In this document: in pieces, positions 22,373 through 32,824 of the stretch
How the letters are laid out: each line of letters starts with the position of its first letter
Position numbering within the stretch: position 1 is the stretch's first letter
NCBI RefSeq assembly: GCF_002575655.3
Contig: NC_053039.3
Location: 377,805,633-377,869,632 of the forward strand
Length of the DNA: 64,000 nt
DNA from: Aegilops tauschii subsp. strangulata
Taxonomy: Eukaryota > Streptophyta > Magnoliopsida > Poales > Poaceae
Direction: 5' to 3'
Program-made: the position numbers and the translations under genes
The notes under the pieces: generated by a model
Databases searched by the model: none
What the model saw: the letters and a program-made list of their open reading frames with translations, nothing else
Told to the model about the DNA's origin: nothing

Positions 22373-24233
22373 TCTATGATGTCTCTTACCGATCTACCGC
22401 TCTCATTTTGGGGCTATGCTTTAGAGACTGCCGCATTCACTATAAATAGGGCTCCGTCGAAATCCGTTGAGACGACACCGTATGAATTGTGGTTTGGGAA
22501 GTAACCTAAGCTGTCGCTTCTAAAAGTTTGGGGATGCAATGCTTATGTCAAGAAACTTCAACCTGAAAAGCTCGAACCCAAGTCGGAAAAATGCATCTTC
22601 ATAGGATACCCTAAGGAAACCATTGGGTATACCTTCTACCTCAGATCCGAAGGCAAAATCTTTGTTGCCAAGAACGGGTCCTTTCTGGAGAAAGAGTTTC
22701 TCTCAAAAGAAGTGAGTGGGAGGAAAGTGGAACTTGATGAGGTGATAGTCACCCCTTCCGAACCGGAAAGTAGCGCAGCGCGGGAAGATGTTCCTGTGGT
22801 GCCTACACCGACTGGGGAGGAAGTTAATGATGATAATCATGAAGCTTTGGATCAAGTTACTGCTGAACTTCGTAGGTCCACAAGGACACGTTCCGCACCA
22901 GAGTGGTACGGCAACCCTGTCCTGGAAATCATGTTGTTAGACAACGGTGAACCTTCGAACTATGAAGAAGCGATGGCGGGCCCGGATTCCAACAAATGGC
23001 TTGAAGCCATGCAATCCGAGATAGGATCCATGTATGAAAACGAAGTATGGACTTTGACTGACTTGCCCAATGATCGGCGAGCCATAGAAAATAAATGGAT
23101 CTTTAAGAAGAAGACAGACGCGGATGGTAATGTGACCATCTATAAGGCTCGACTTGTCGCTAAGGGTTATCGACAAGTTCAAGGGGTTGACTATGATGAG
23201 ACTTTCTCACCCGTAGCGAAGCTGAAGTCCGTCCGAATCATGTTAGCAATTGCCGCATTCTATGATTATGAGATATGGCAAATGGACGTCAAAACGGCAT
23301 TCCTTAACGGCTTTCTTAAGGAAGAATTGTATATGATGCAGCCGGAAGGTTTTGTCGATCCTAAGAATGCTAACAAGGTATGCAAGCTCCAGCGCTCCAT
23401 CTATGGGCTGGTGCAAGCATCTCGGAGTTGGAACATTCGATTTGATGAGATGATCAAAGCGTTTGGGTTTACACAGACTTATGAAGAAGCCTGTGTTTAC
23501 AAGAAAGTGAGTGGGAGCTCTGTAGCATTTCTCTTATTATATGTGGATGACATACTATTGATGGGAAATGATATAGAATTCTTGGGAAGTATAAAGGCCT
23601 ACTTGAATAAGTGTTTTTCAATGAAGGACCTTGGAGAAGCTGCTTATATATTAGGCATCAAGATCTATAGAGATAGATCAAGACGCCTCATTGGTCTTTC
23701 ACAGAGTACGTACCTTGACAAGATATTGAAGAAGTTCAATATGGATCAGTCCAAGAAGGGGTTCTTGCCTGTATTGCAAGGTGTGCAATTGAGCACGGCT
23801 CAATGCCCGACCACGGCAGAAGATAGAGAAAAGATGAGTGTCATCCCCTATGCCTTGGCCATAGGGTCTATTATGTATGCCATGCTGTGTACCAGACCTG
23901 ATGTAAACCTTGCCGTAAGTTTGGTAGGAAGGTACCAAAGTAATCCCGGCATGGAACACTGGACAGCGGTCAAGAATATCCTGAAGTACCTGAAGAGGAC
24001 TAAGGATATGTTTCTCGTTTATGGAGGTGACGAAGAGCTCGTCGTAAAGGGTTACGTCGACGCTAGCTTCGACACAGATCTGGATGACTCGAAGTCACAA
24101 ACCGGATACGTGTATCTTTTGAATGGAGGGGCAGTAAGCTGGTGCAGTTGCAAGCAAAGCGTCGTGGCGGGATCTACATGTGAAGCGGAGTACATGGCGG
24201 CCTCAGAGGCAGCGCAAGAAGCAATCTGGATGA
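22373..24233 (+). pseudogene. pol: Integrase C-terminus, reverse transcriptase and truncated RNase H, element 2
   Basis: The frame continues past the TGA and meets a second stop, TAA 22502-22504 (element 1: AAA). It is then open to 24274. Reverse transcriptase is complete here (ARLVAKGYRQVQGVDYDETF, MDVKTAFLNGF, LLYVDDILL), without the TGA and the 2-bp deletion seen in element 1. RNase H stops at the AQEAIWM motif (24230-24233), where Angela sequence ends; the codons read after that come from the array. The C-terminal part of RNase H and the 3' LTR are missing. Confidence 0.92.
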
Positions 24234-24245
24234 TATCGGAGGGGG
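24234..24245. other. Deletion joint between truncated Angela and array
   Basis: About 12 bases (TATCGGAGGGGG) that match neither the Angela continuation nor the expected array sequence. They look like filler DNA at an illegitimate deletion joint. Confidence 0.6.
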
Positions 24246-26002
24246 GGTGTTTGTACGTAAGTTATCATCTCTAGAGTGCATAATTTATCATGTCATTTGC
24301 ACATAATTTATCGGGAGGAGCGAGGATGTTTTCATCAACTCCCCCCATCCCGGGTCAAAGTTATCATGATGTTTGTACATAAGTTATCAGGTATGCGGTT
24401 CATACATTACCACACTATTTATGCATAAGTTACCGGGGGTATGTTCTTTTAACAACTCCCCCCGAGTCAAAAGTTATCGTGGTGTTTGTACATATAGGTT
24501 ACCGTCTCTGTTGTGTGTAAACTATCATGCTATTTATATTTAGACAAAGTGGTCAGGCATATGTTTCCAATAGCTTTTTCCCTGGGTTAAAGGTTACCGC
24601 GGTGTTTGTACATAGGTTACCATATCAGTTGTGGTATATTACCGTGAAATTTACATAGAAGTTATTGGGGATATATTTCCGAACAACCTTTTCCTCGTTG
24701 GTCGAAGTTACCACGGTGTTGGTGTTTGTATTCAAGTAATCATCTCCGCGGTGCCTAAATTATCATGCTATTTACACATAATTTACTGGGATTATACTTT
24801 CAGTAACTTTTTTCACTAGGTCAAAAAAAGTTACAACGGTGTTTGCACCTAAGCTATCAGGTCTGTGATGCTTAAATTATCATGTTAATTACATAGAAAA
24901 TACCATTCAAATTAATAACATTGAAACTACAAAAAATTACTCAAACTACTGCTAATTCTGGCTTGATAGCCACCTCTTAGACACTCCTCGGTTTTGAACC
25001 ATCATGGGTCTGATCCAAGAAGAATGCTGCAATAGGGATCAATGTCCTCACATCATCATTAATTTCCTATTGCCCGAGTTGGTTATAGAGTTGAGTGACT
25101 TGCGATGCTAGATATGGGATCGTGGGTTCGATTCCTCCTCTTGCAAATTATTTTTCTGGACCATTGTTTTTTAGCGGGACCTGCGGGATCACATGAAAAA
25201 TAAATTTTGAGCGGGACATGCGGGGGTCATGACGAGACCTATGAAACCAGATTCCATGTTGATATATTCTAATGACCTTTTTCCGTGCAAATAGTTACCG
25301 GCCTGGGCTAAGTAAGTTATCAGCTCTCATGTGTGCATATTATGATTCTATTTACACATGATTTACCGTGGTACGTTTTCAACAACTTTTTCCCCAGGAC
25401 AAAGTTACCGCGGTGTTTGGGCGTGAGTTACCACGCCCGCGATCCGTATATTACCATGCTATTTACAAATAAGTTATCGAGGGTATGTTTTCAAACAACT
25501 CCATCCCCCCGTGATCAATGTTACCATGGTGTTTGTACGTGAGTTAGCAAATCTATGGTGCGTATATTACCGTGGTATTTACGCGGAAGTTATCACGAGG
25601 GGGTATGTGTTCAAACAACTTCCTCCACTTCCTCCCACCCCGGGTCAAAGTTATCATGGATGCTTGTGCATGCGTTATCACATATATGTTGCGTATAGTG
25701 TCATGCTTATTATACGAAAGTTACCGGAAGTATGTTTTGAAATAGCCCACCCTGGGGCAAAGTTACCGTGGTGTTTGTGCGTGAGTTATCAGCAATGTTG
25801 TGCGTATGTTGTTATTTATAGAGAATTTACCATGGGGATGTTTTGAACAATTTTTTCCCCGATCAAAAGTTACCATGGCGTTTGTGTGTAAGTCAAGTAT
25901 GAGATTCGTATATTACCATGCTATTTACATAGAAGTTATACGAGCATGATTTCAACAACCTTTTCCCTGGATTTAAAAGTTACCACGGTGTTTGTACTCG
26001 GG
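24246..26002 (+). repeat. Array continuation, duplication unit 2
   Basis: It matches 8336-10085 almost base for base, including the non-repeat spacer (second copy about 24895-25290) and its tRNA-like part. Differences are scattered substitutions and a few small indels. No gene. Confidence 0.88.
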
Positions 26003-26486
26003 TGATGGTGTCCTGGATAAGGGGGTACTAACCTAGTCCGCCCTTGATCCTCAGGTTGGGCCGACGGACCCTCATTCATGATCAAGATGGACTCCAGAGG
26101 TCGTACGCAAGAGGCGTAATCAATATTGCCTCCCTCAAAGACTTGACTTGACGTATACTTCAAAATCTCTACCGCCGCCTAGCTCCTAGCTACCGAACTT
26201 GTAACCCTAGATACTCTCCCTCGCGTGTATATAAGCCATGGGGTTTAGCCCATAGATGGGACATCAACACAAAATCATTCACCTAGCCATAGAGTTAGAC
26301 TATACATTACGATCTCGAGATAGATCAACTCTGTACTTGGTACAACTTCATCAATATAAACAAGAGCAGGACGTAGGGTTTTACCTCCATCAAGAGGGCC
26401 CGAACCTGGGTAAACATCGTCTTCTTCGTTCCGGTTACCCTCAAACCATTATCCACAGCTCGGGACCCCCGGTTTTGACACCGACA
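26003..26486 (+). repeat. Solo LTR, 484 bp
   Basis: It starts TGATGGTGTCCTGG and ends GACACCGACA (TG...CA). It has a TATA-like TGTATATAAGCC near 26226-26237. It is flanked by TCGGG (25998-26002) and CCGGG (26487-26491), a 5-bp target duplication with one mismatch. Array sequence resumes right after it. The ends resemble a common Triticeae LTR type that I cannot name with certainty. The open frame at 26256-26588 crosses its right border and is not a gene. Confidence 0.8.
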
Positions 26487-27305
26487 CCGGGTTATCAGGT
26501 CTACGGTGCATATATTACCATGTTATTTCCACATAAGTTATCAGGAGGTGGGGGGGGGGTATGGTTTCAACAAGTATTTTTTCTCTAGGTCAAAGTTACC
26601 GCGGTATTTGTGCATAAGTTACCACGTCCGCGGTGGGTATATTACCATGCTATTTAGCCAGTAGTTTTCAGGAGTATGGTTTTGACAACAAAAGATTCTT
26701 GGGGTCAAAGTTACCACGGCGTTTGTGCGTAAGTTACACGCCCGCAATGTGTGTATTACTATGATATTTAGGCAGAAGTTACCGGGGTTATATTTCCCAC
26801 AAGTTTTTCACCCGGTTCAAAAATTAAACACGGTGTTTTTATGTGAATTATCAACTCTGCCGTGGGTAGATTACCAAGCTATTTACACAAAAGTTATTGG
26901 GAGCATGTTTTCAACAACCTTTTTCGTGAGTCAAAAGTTACTGCGGGTTTTTGTATGTGAGTTATCAGCTTCGCGGTTCATATATTATCATGTTGTTTAC
27001 ACAAAAACTCCCAGGGTATGTTTTCAACAAAAGTTACCAGTGGTATTTTTTCCAACAACTCCTCCTCCCCCTTCTCAAAGTTATCGCGGTATTTGTACCT
27101 AGTTTATTGCAATGTGTTTATTAACATCATATTTATACAAAAGTTATCGGGACAACTGTTTTCCCAGGTAAAAAGTTACCGTAGTGTTTATACCTGAATT
27201 ATCAGGTCTGTGGTACGTATATTACCGTGCTATCCGTAGTGTTTATACCTGAATTATCAGGTCTGTGGTACGTATATTACCGTGCTATTTTACACAAAAG
27301 TTAAC
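26487..27305 (+). repeat. Degenerate 111-bp array (block 3)
   Basis: About seven more units of the same repeat, with the words TATTACCATGCTATTT and AAGTTACCG. Near the end a 55-bp piece is duplicated exactly (27179-27233 and 27234-27288), which is a recent local event. The 110-125-codon open frames here follow the repeat period and are not genes. Confidence 0.82.
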
Positions 27306-27735
27306 AAGTGCCGACCAACAACTCCATTTTGACCTGATAAACAAAGCCCCACCTCAAGTCTTTCATGGTGTTCAGTAAAAGTGATGCTCATCTCATTCAA
27401 TCATGGCGTCCTCCACTGGACACATAAAACCAGTCAAAATTTTCACAAAGCAAAAAACCATATCAGGATATTGTGGGCTTGGTAACGGCATGATTTACAC
27501 GTATCACAAGTCCACGAGATCAGTTGTTTTGGGGGCATGGGCCCAGCCCTGAAACTCAGGGGCGGACATTTGATTAGTAGAGAAGGGAGGTCCGTAACTC
27601 TCTGTTAATTACCCGTGGGTGTAGGATTATTGTTGTGAGGACGGCAATCAGTCAATTCATATTTGCACTACTAGAGTGATAAGTTTAAAAGTAATATGAC
27701 AAATAGAACTGAGAAACTAGCTTAAGGTAATACTC
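27306..27735. other. Intergenic spacer, no gene seen
   Basis: Unique-looking AT-rich sequence between the array and the peptide gene. A CAGGGGCGGAC at about 27560 resembles one hAT end, but no partner end was found. This is also the 3' flank of the peptide gene, where its terminator and poly(A) site should lie. Confidence 0.5.
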
Positions 27736-28215
27736 TTATTCCAAACTATTTTTGCTTGCATCACGTATTATATGCCGGGACAGATTAATATTGAAGACAA
27801 TTTGACTATGCTGGCGAAGGATCAGGTAAAGGAGTGGTTTTCTTGCCGCTAGTGTGTTCTCTGAAGACCCGGAATTTTTACAGTTTTGCTTGCACTCATC
27901 CTGTGAACTGTAGCAATACGGAGTTAAAAAGCAACAGAAGCAAGTACCAGTGCACCACTTTTCTCTGCCGCACAACCCATATGGTATATTGACCTTCTCA
28001 TTCTCCATGTTGGCGATGGTTCGGCCTATGGAATAACAAATGAAACATTGTTATGCAAATAATTTTGGATTGGTAAACAAACAAGCAAAATGTCTAACAG
28101 GAATTAAAAGAAAGGCCAGAGGAATAACCGTTCTCTTACATTGCACAATAGTAGCATAGCATACGAGATGTAACAGCAGGGCTACTGCAAGGATGTGAGT
28201 CGCGTACTTGTCCAT
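27736..28215 (-). CDS. Secreted cysteine-rich peptide, MEG/ESF-like, two exons
   Basis: Exon 1 (28140-28215) starts at ATG 28215 and encodes a signal peptide: MDKYATH, then a hydrophobic core ILAVALLLHLVCYATIV. A 114-bp intron (28026-28139) has GT-AG borders (GTAAGAG ... CCATAG). Exon 2 (28025-27736) continues QCRTIANMENEKVN and then a cysteine-rich part, LCGREKWCTGTCFCC and YCYSSQDECKQNC. The predicted protein is 121 residues. The intron position after the signal peptide and the spacing C-x6-C-x3-C-x-CC-x6-C-x7-C-x3-C fit the cereal MEG (maternally expressed gene) and ESF1 class of small secreted peptides, which act in endosperm transfer cells and early embryos. The last 45 or so residues have no cysteines and may reflect loss of an earlier stop. 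It is the only intact-looking host gene in the window. Confidence 0.75.
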
Positions 28216-28318
28216 TCTACGTCAATGATGGTTGTGGATGAGAAATATTTCTTCTACTACAGGCCGGAATTGCTAGGTATCAATACCTGACTGATAAATA
28301 CATACATACATACATACA

Positions 28319-28328
28319 TATATATATA
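28319..28328 (-). promoter_or_regulatory. TATA-like box of the cysteine-rich peptide gene
   Basis: TATATATATA lies 104 bp upstream of the start codon, next to a CATA microsatellite (about 28300-28320). Distance and sequence fit a plant TATA box, but the microsatellite makes chance matches easy. Confidence 0.4.
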
Positions 28329-28886
28329 GCTAGACAGATCAAGAGAATACAGCCCCGTGCAGAAAACATCAAGCAATAAAATTGGAATGATTTAGTATCT
28401 TACCATTAATAACCCAGTTCCTTATATCTCACAAGTTTCCGAAATTTGGCAGCAAAATACAAATGCGCGGGTTAGGAAGTTGTCCTTTGTGTGATTTATT
28501 TCCTATTTTGTTAGATTGTACGTTCCCAAACATTAAATGGAAATTTGCGTATGAAATAGTAAGTTCAAGGTTATTAATTGACGTGTGATTCATGGTTATG
28601 GAGTACTATGTTTCACGCACGAAAAAGATCATCTCTACTCCTAATGTCTCAGTCTCCGTTCCGGGTTTATTTTCATCCCACCATTTTCGTCCGGTTTTTT
28701 TTCGTTGGTTTTTTCGTCAGTTTTTTTTTGTCCGGTGCTCTCTGTTGGCTTTCCCCCTCGGCATCGCTCGATCCAACTCCTCCCTCTCCCTCGGTCCTCT
28801 CTAGGGTTCGCCGCCCGCCGCCGTCCCCCGCCGCCCTCCTCCGCTGTTGCCCCTCCTCTCCATCTCCTCCCCTCGGGGCGTCACCA

Positions 28887-29617
28887 TGTTCCCCCGTCCA
28901 ACAAGAGCCCTTCCCCTGCTACACCGTCGAGCGCATGACTGGCGCCAAGCCCCTCATCCTTTCCCTCTCCTCCCCATCCTCTGGCTCCACGGAGGCCGCG
29001 GACGCGGCCGCAGTCATCGCCGAGAGGTTCTTGCCGGACCTCTTATACGCGTCGGAGAAGGCGAGGGCGAGGACACACGATGTGCCCAGGCAAGACGAGG
29101 AGGCAAAACTGAGTCTCATGGCAAGGGTGGGCAAGGTCCTGTTCCAACGGTGAGTCTTCTTCTATGTGTCCCACCATTTCCAGTTCTTGGATCTCTGCTT
29201 CGTGTCACAACTCACATAGCATTGTGATTAACGCGCGCCATCACCCATCTTTTGTGTTGGTCGATTGCCCGCCTCCCTGGACACCGTCCGCGACCTCGCA
29301 GAGGCAGGGATAGAAGGATCCAAGATCCCAGTCCGTAAAACGTTCCATATGAATCTGCCCAGTGATTTCTTGGATGACATGGAGTGATTCGCTGTGGAGA
29401 GGATGGGGCTGGAGTTCATTTCAACAAAAGAGCACTACCATGTCAAGGTTTATGTGTCTAACAATTTGATAATTATCCCCTGGTTGTTGTTTAGACGAGT
29501 GTGAATTGACTTTGCGGCCTGTAAATATCTGATAGGTGGTCGACAAGCAGGGAATGGTTTCCAAGATGTCTTGCAAATGCACTGTGCAAGAAGATGGGAA
29601 GCTTGCAATCGACAAGG
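28887..29617 (+). pseudogene. Captured multi-exon gene fragment, unrecognised
   Basis: Exon-like pieces with splice signals: one ends ARVGKVLFQR before GTGAGT (29151); the next reads TVRDLAEAGIEGSKIP and HMNLPSDFLDDME and ends before GTTTATG (29449); the third follows TGATAG and reads VVDKQGMVSKMSCKC, ending IDK before GTGTGC (29616). The second has an in-frame TGA after DDME (29385-29387), so the fragment is not functional. Codon and GC bias are high in the first exon and lower in the others. I do not recognise the family. Confidence 0.55.
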
Positions 29618-29781
29618 TGTGCCCCATGCTATCCTTTCCTGCACATTTGATCAGAACTCAGGGTCACAGTTAACTTTTAGCACTACCATGCATTGATTAT
29701 ATGGGTATCCATGCTAAATAGTACTACTAAATAGTGTGAAATATCAGGATTGTGCATGGTTTTATTCTTTTACGACTGACA

Positions 29782-30371
29782 ATGGAGAACCCCGAGACTG
29801 TAGAAGGCATGTCATTTGATTCATGCCGAGAAGCGTACAAACAGTATAAGCTATTCGCTTGGGAGAATGGTTTCGGAATTCATCTGGAAAGTCGAGATGA
29901 GGGCATGCACGTTACCAGTTGATGCACAAAATTATGTGCTGGTGCTAGGTCAGTTACATAGCGTCTTGCTTGAAATTGTAGTACAGAGGAACCAATTCGT
30001 ATTTTATTACATGAACCCCACATGGATATGCACCATCTCTTTACAGAAAACTCATCCTTTTTCTTATTATGCATTTCTGGCACCTTAACAATTTTTGCCA
30101 ACAGAAACAAAGAAAAAACAATGGGGGGGCCTCTCGAGATTGAAGCCTGTGAAATTTATACAAGCGTGATATACAAAAAGTTTGAAGATGAGTTCTACAA
30201 ATGAAAGTCCTTGGTTGTGTGTAGATGCATCAGTGAAACTGAATGTGAAATTGAATATGAAGTTAAGTGTGCGCGTCCAGAATATTTTCAGGCATATGGG
30301 AATGTTGTGCGAACATTCTGTTGGTTTCAGACAATTGAAAGCAGTGCTACAGTCCAAATTTAGCCAAGTCC
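29782..30371 (+). pseudogene. Captured FAR1/FHY3-like fragment
   Basis: The first piece (29782-29923) reads GMSFDSCREAYKQYKLFAW then ENGFGIHLESR, like the start of the FAR1 DNA-binding domain (GMxFxSxxxAYxFYxxYAxxxGF). After intron-like sequence, the second piece (about 30112-30371) reads PLEIEACEIYTSVIYKKFED followed by EFYK and a stop, and in another frame HMGMLCEH, which resembles the SWIM zinc-finger part. The long MULE-transposase-like centre is missing. FAR1-family proteins are transposase-derived transcription factors. Stops and frame changes make it a relic. Confidence 0.6.
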
Positions 30372-30618
30372 CCTCTTCTACGCCGGCGTCCTCCTCCGAT
30401 CTGTTGCATCACAGTGGGACGAGTCATGGCGATGGTGACGGCGGCCGGCATGCTGTGGGGCTAGCTGGTGGGGGCGGCAACGCACGACGACCGCTTGTGT
30501 TGAGGCGCACGTCCAGTGCTTGCGACAGCCATGGATGGTGGCGTACAAGATCTGCGGTTGGTGCCGATGTGCAAGATCAACATGACCGTTGCCGCCGCGA
30601 GATTCATTGTCAAGGTAC
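30372..30618 (+). pseudogene. GC-rich exon-like block, unrecognised
   Basis: GC-rich sequence that ends CATTGTCAAG before GTACATG, a possible splice donor. Frames such as MVTAAGMLWG followed by a stop are broken. It probably comes from another captured gene, or from the first exon of the sulfate-transporter fragment that follows; I cannot decide. Confidence 0.35.
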
Positions 30619-30966
30619 ATGTCTTCTCCTCTGAGTTTGGCTTCACGCTCTCCCAGTTTCTCTTCGAATTCGTGTGTTGATCTTTGAACCAGAAATTAAG
30701 TTTGTCTATTTCTGAATTCCTAATGTTATCTCTTGAGTTCATGTGTCACTCATGTATTGCAATGCAACATTTTATTTCTAAGTTCTGAATCTGAATTTTG
30801 TGCATATAGTTGCATTTTGTCCTGGCCTCAGGCTTCATCGTAAGAAGAAACAAATGAACTCTGCTATCTTCTACCACTTCATTTAGTAGATTGCAATACT
30901 CTTCTTGCTAACATGAATGGTCATACAATACAATATGCGGAATCACACAGGGGAGGAAGCACAAGA

Positions 30967-31743
30967 AGCTTTTCTGGATCTCGGCGATTTCACCTCTGGT
31001 CTCAATTATCTTGTCCGTGGCCATGGTCTACGCCACGAAGGGGACAAGCACGGCGTGAAGATCATCCACGAGGTGCATGACGGCCTGAACTCGGGCTCCG
31101 TCAAGCAGATATAGCTCAACGACACCTACACCGCTGAATTCGCCAAGATCACCATCATCTGCGCAGTTATTGTGCTCATGGTAAATCATCATCGTACACA
31201 ATTCAGCACGTGTTTGTTTTCACGGCAAAATGCAGGTTGAACTGACCAATCAAGTTTGTGCATGTTGCATGTTTCAGGAAGCCATTGCTGTTGGACAATC
31301 TTTCGCCACGGTTAGATGGTACAAGCTCGATGCCGAACACCGGCCATACAAGTCACACGGATCGATATGTCCTTCCTCTGCTTCATCAATGCGACTTTCA
31401 TCAAAGAAAGGTGCTAACATGATCAAAGAAAGCAAACCTCGCATTGTCTAAAGTTCGATGTAAGTGCTCACATAGGTGTTGTTAATTCAGGATCATGGAA
31501 TGGGTAAGGGCTGAAGTGGATACATCCAATGAGAAGGTCAGGGAAAGGGTGCAATCAGTTGTCTTTGACATGTCAAGTAAGCTCCTACAGGGAAGTTTGA
31601 CAATTGCTAAACTTATATAAAAATTCCAAAGACATCTCCGATTCAGTTATGATTCTGGTCTACAGACGTGGTGAACATTGACACTTCAGGACTCGTGGGA
31701 TCGGAAGAAATTCACAAGGATCTAGCATCCCTGGGCATACAGG
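30967..31743 (+). pseudogene. Captured sulfate transporter (SULTR) fragment, four exons with introns
   Basis: Exon 1 (about 30967-31180) reads LFWISAISPLVSIILS and, after a +1 shift, DKHGVKIIHEVH, then KQI followed by TAG and ending ICAVIVLM before GTAAAT. Exon 2 (31278-31418) reads EAIAVGQSFATVR and KLDAEHRPYKSHG, then in a shifted frame LCFINATFIKE. Exon 3 (31492-31577) reads IMEWVRAEVDTSNEKVRERV and VVFDMS. Exon 4 (31666-31743) reads VVNIDTSGLVGSEEIHKDLA and SLGIQ, the STAS domain motif. These segments follow the usual order of the C-terminal half of a plant H+/sulfate symporter. Frameshifts and a stop show it is non-functional. Retained introns indicate DNA-level capture. Confidence 0.85.
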
Positions 31744-32423
31744 TGAAGTGATTTACTAATGGGCATCATATTGTACTTCCGTCAAAAAAATTCTCCAAGT
31801 CAATGGAAAGAGTAGACCTACATATAATTTAGAATAGTTTCAGTTACTGCTTGCATATACTATATGAATGCCCTTTGTTCAGTTAGGATCAACTTTGTTA
31901 GTTCACGTGCTCTGTTGGAAACCAGCCCTAATGTGTATGCTACAACAATACAACCAGTGCAAAAAGCACATTTCCAACAAGCCCTAATGTGTATGCTACA
32001 ACAATACAACCAGTGCAAAAAGCACATCTCATATTTCAGGAACCACACACATGGTAGGGGATATTTTATGAAGGGTGGGAGCATGAGCACCTTGTGTGTG
32101 GGAGCACCTGATATTCTCCCATATTCTTAGATATGGAAGCTACAGCCTACATAAGCAATCTATGTATTAATTATTCAATCAGAAAAATATCTTATGCATA
32201 TTATGGGTCTTTCTCATGAAATCTTGTACATCCAACAGTTTCACAGGAACAAGTCAGTGGCAGTAAAAGTTGAAGCTCCTTAGTCAGGTTTGTTCAGGTG
32301 AGTACCTTTCCTGATACAAGAATTAGCACTGAGAATGTTTTTAGAGGTAAACTAGCACTGAGATTTCTGTATATTTACAAGCAATGGGGCATACATTAGT
32401 TGGTTGTTTGACATTAATCGAGT
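31744..32423. other. Non-coding stretch of the outer Helitron with a 56-bp repeat
   Basis: Between gene fragments. A segment of about 50 bases starting CCCTAATGTGTATGC is repeated at 31926 and 31982 with only trivial differences. A short run at 32240-32285 could be a further exon piece. No gene is supported. Confidence 0.55.
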
Positions 32424-32824
32424 TTAATGTATACTCATAGATTTGTCATACACGTACAAATATGTAGTCACCTGAACGAACATCCTACGCGTATTGTACA
32501 TGACCGGTACGGCGGCCCTGACGGGGAGCGAGAACCACCACTGGAACGCAGCAGTGAGCCCCTTGGTGAAGACCTGCGCGGAGAGCAGGAACGTGTGCGG
32601 GGCCGCGGCGGCGATCCCCGTGGTGTCCCCGGACCGGAGGCCGTCGAGGATGTAGAGCGCCGGGAGCGCGGCACCGACGAGGAACCCACCCATGATGTGC
32701 GTGGTGAGGAGGAGGCGCTCGGGGCCGAGGAAGATGGGCGCAAACGGGTTGGGCTTCCCGGGGCGCTGCGGGAAGGTGATCGTGGCCAGGTGGAGTAGGT
32801 AGGGGAGGAGCAGGCCGATCGATC
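32424..32824 (-). pseudogene. Captured DUF7733-type membrane protein fragment
   Basis: On the minus strand the frame reads LLLPYLLHLATITFPQRPGK, then ERLLLTTHIMGGFLVGAALP, APHTFLLSAQVFTKG and FSLPVRAAVPVMYNTRRMF, and reaches a donor GTGACT after FVQ (32472/32471). This order matches the C-terminal half of the plant DUF7733 family of small multi-pass membrane proteins of unknown function. Codons after RRMF probably belong to an intron. The N-terminal part is absent. It is antisense to the other captured fragments and to the Helitron, and its GC content is much higher than its surroundings. Confidence 0.65.

Larger units (their letters stand above)
10471..24233 (+). mobile_element. Angela-type Copia tandem: LTR-internal-LTR-internal, 3' truncated
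   Basis: The order is LTR (10471-12184), internal (12185-17520), LTR (17521-19231), then a second internal region (19232-24233) that stops inside RNase H with no third LTR. The second LTR is followed directly by a primer-binding site, so the two elements share an LTR. The two LTRs and the two internals are nearly identical. This layout usually comes from unequal recombination between LTRs of related copies. A later deletion removed the final 3' LTR, the end of RNase H and about 76 bp of target (equivalent to 8260-8335). Confidence 0.92.

Noticed and set aside
22712..24274. A 520-codon intact Copia protein
   Set aside because: It is the part of a truncated pol downstream of two stops, and its last codons are read from unrelated array sequence.
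27555..27590. CAGGGGCGGAC as a hAT end, and TAGTAGAGA as a reverse Helitron start
   Set aside because: No matching partner end or flanking duplication was found, and the base after TAGTAGAGA is A, not T.
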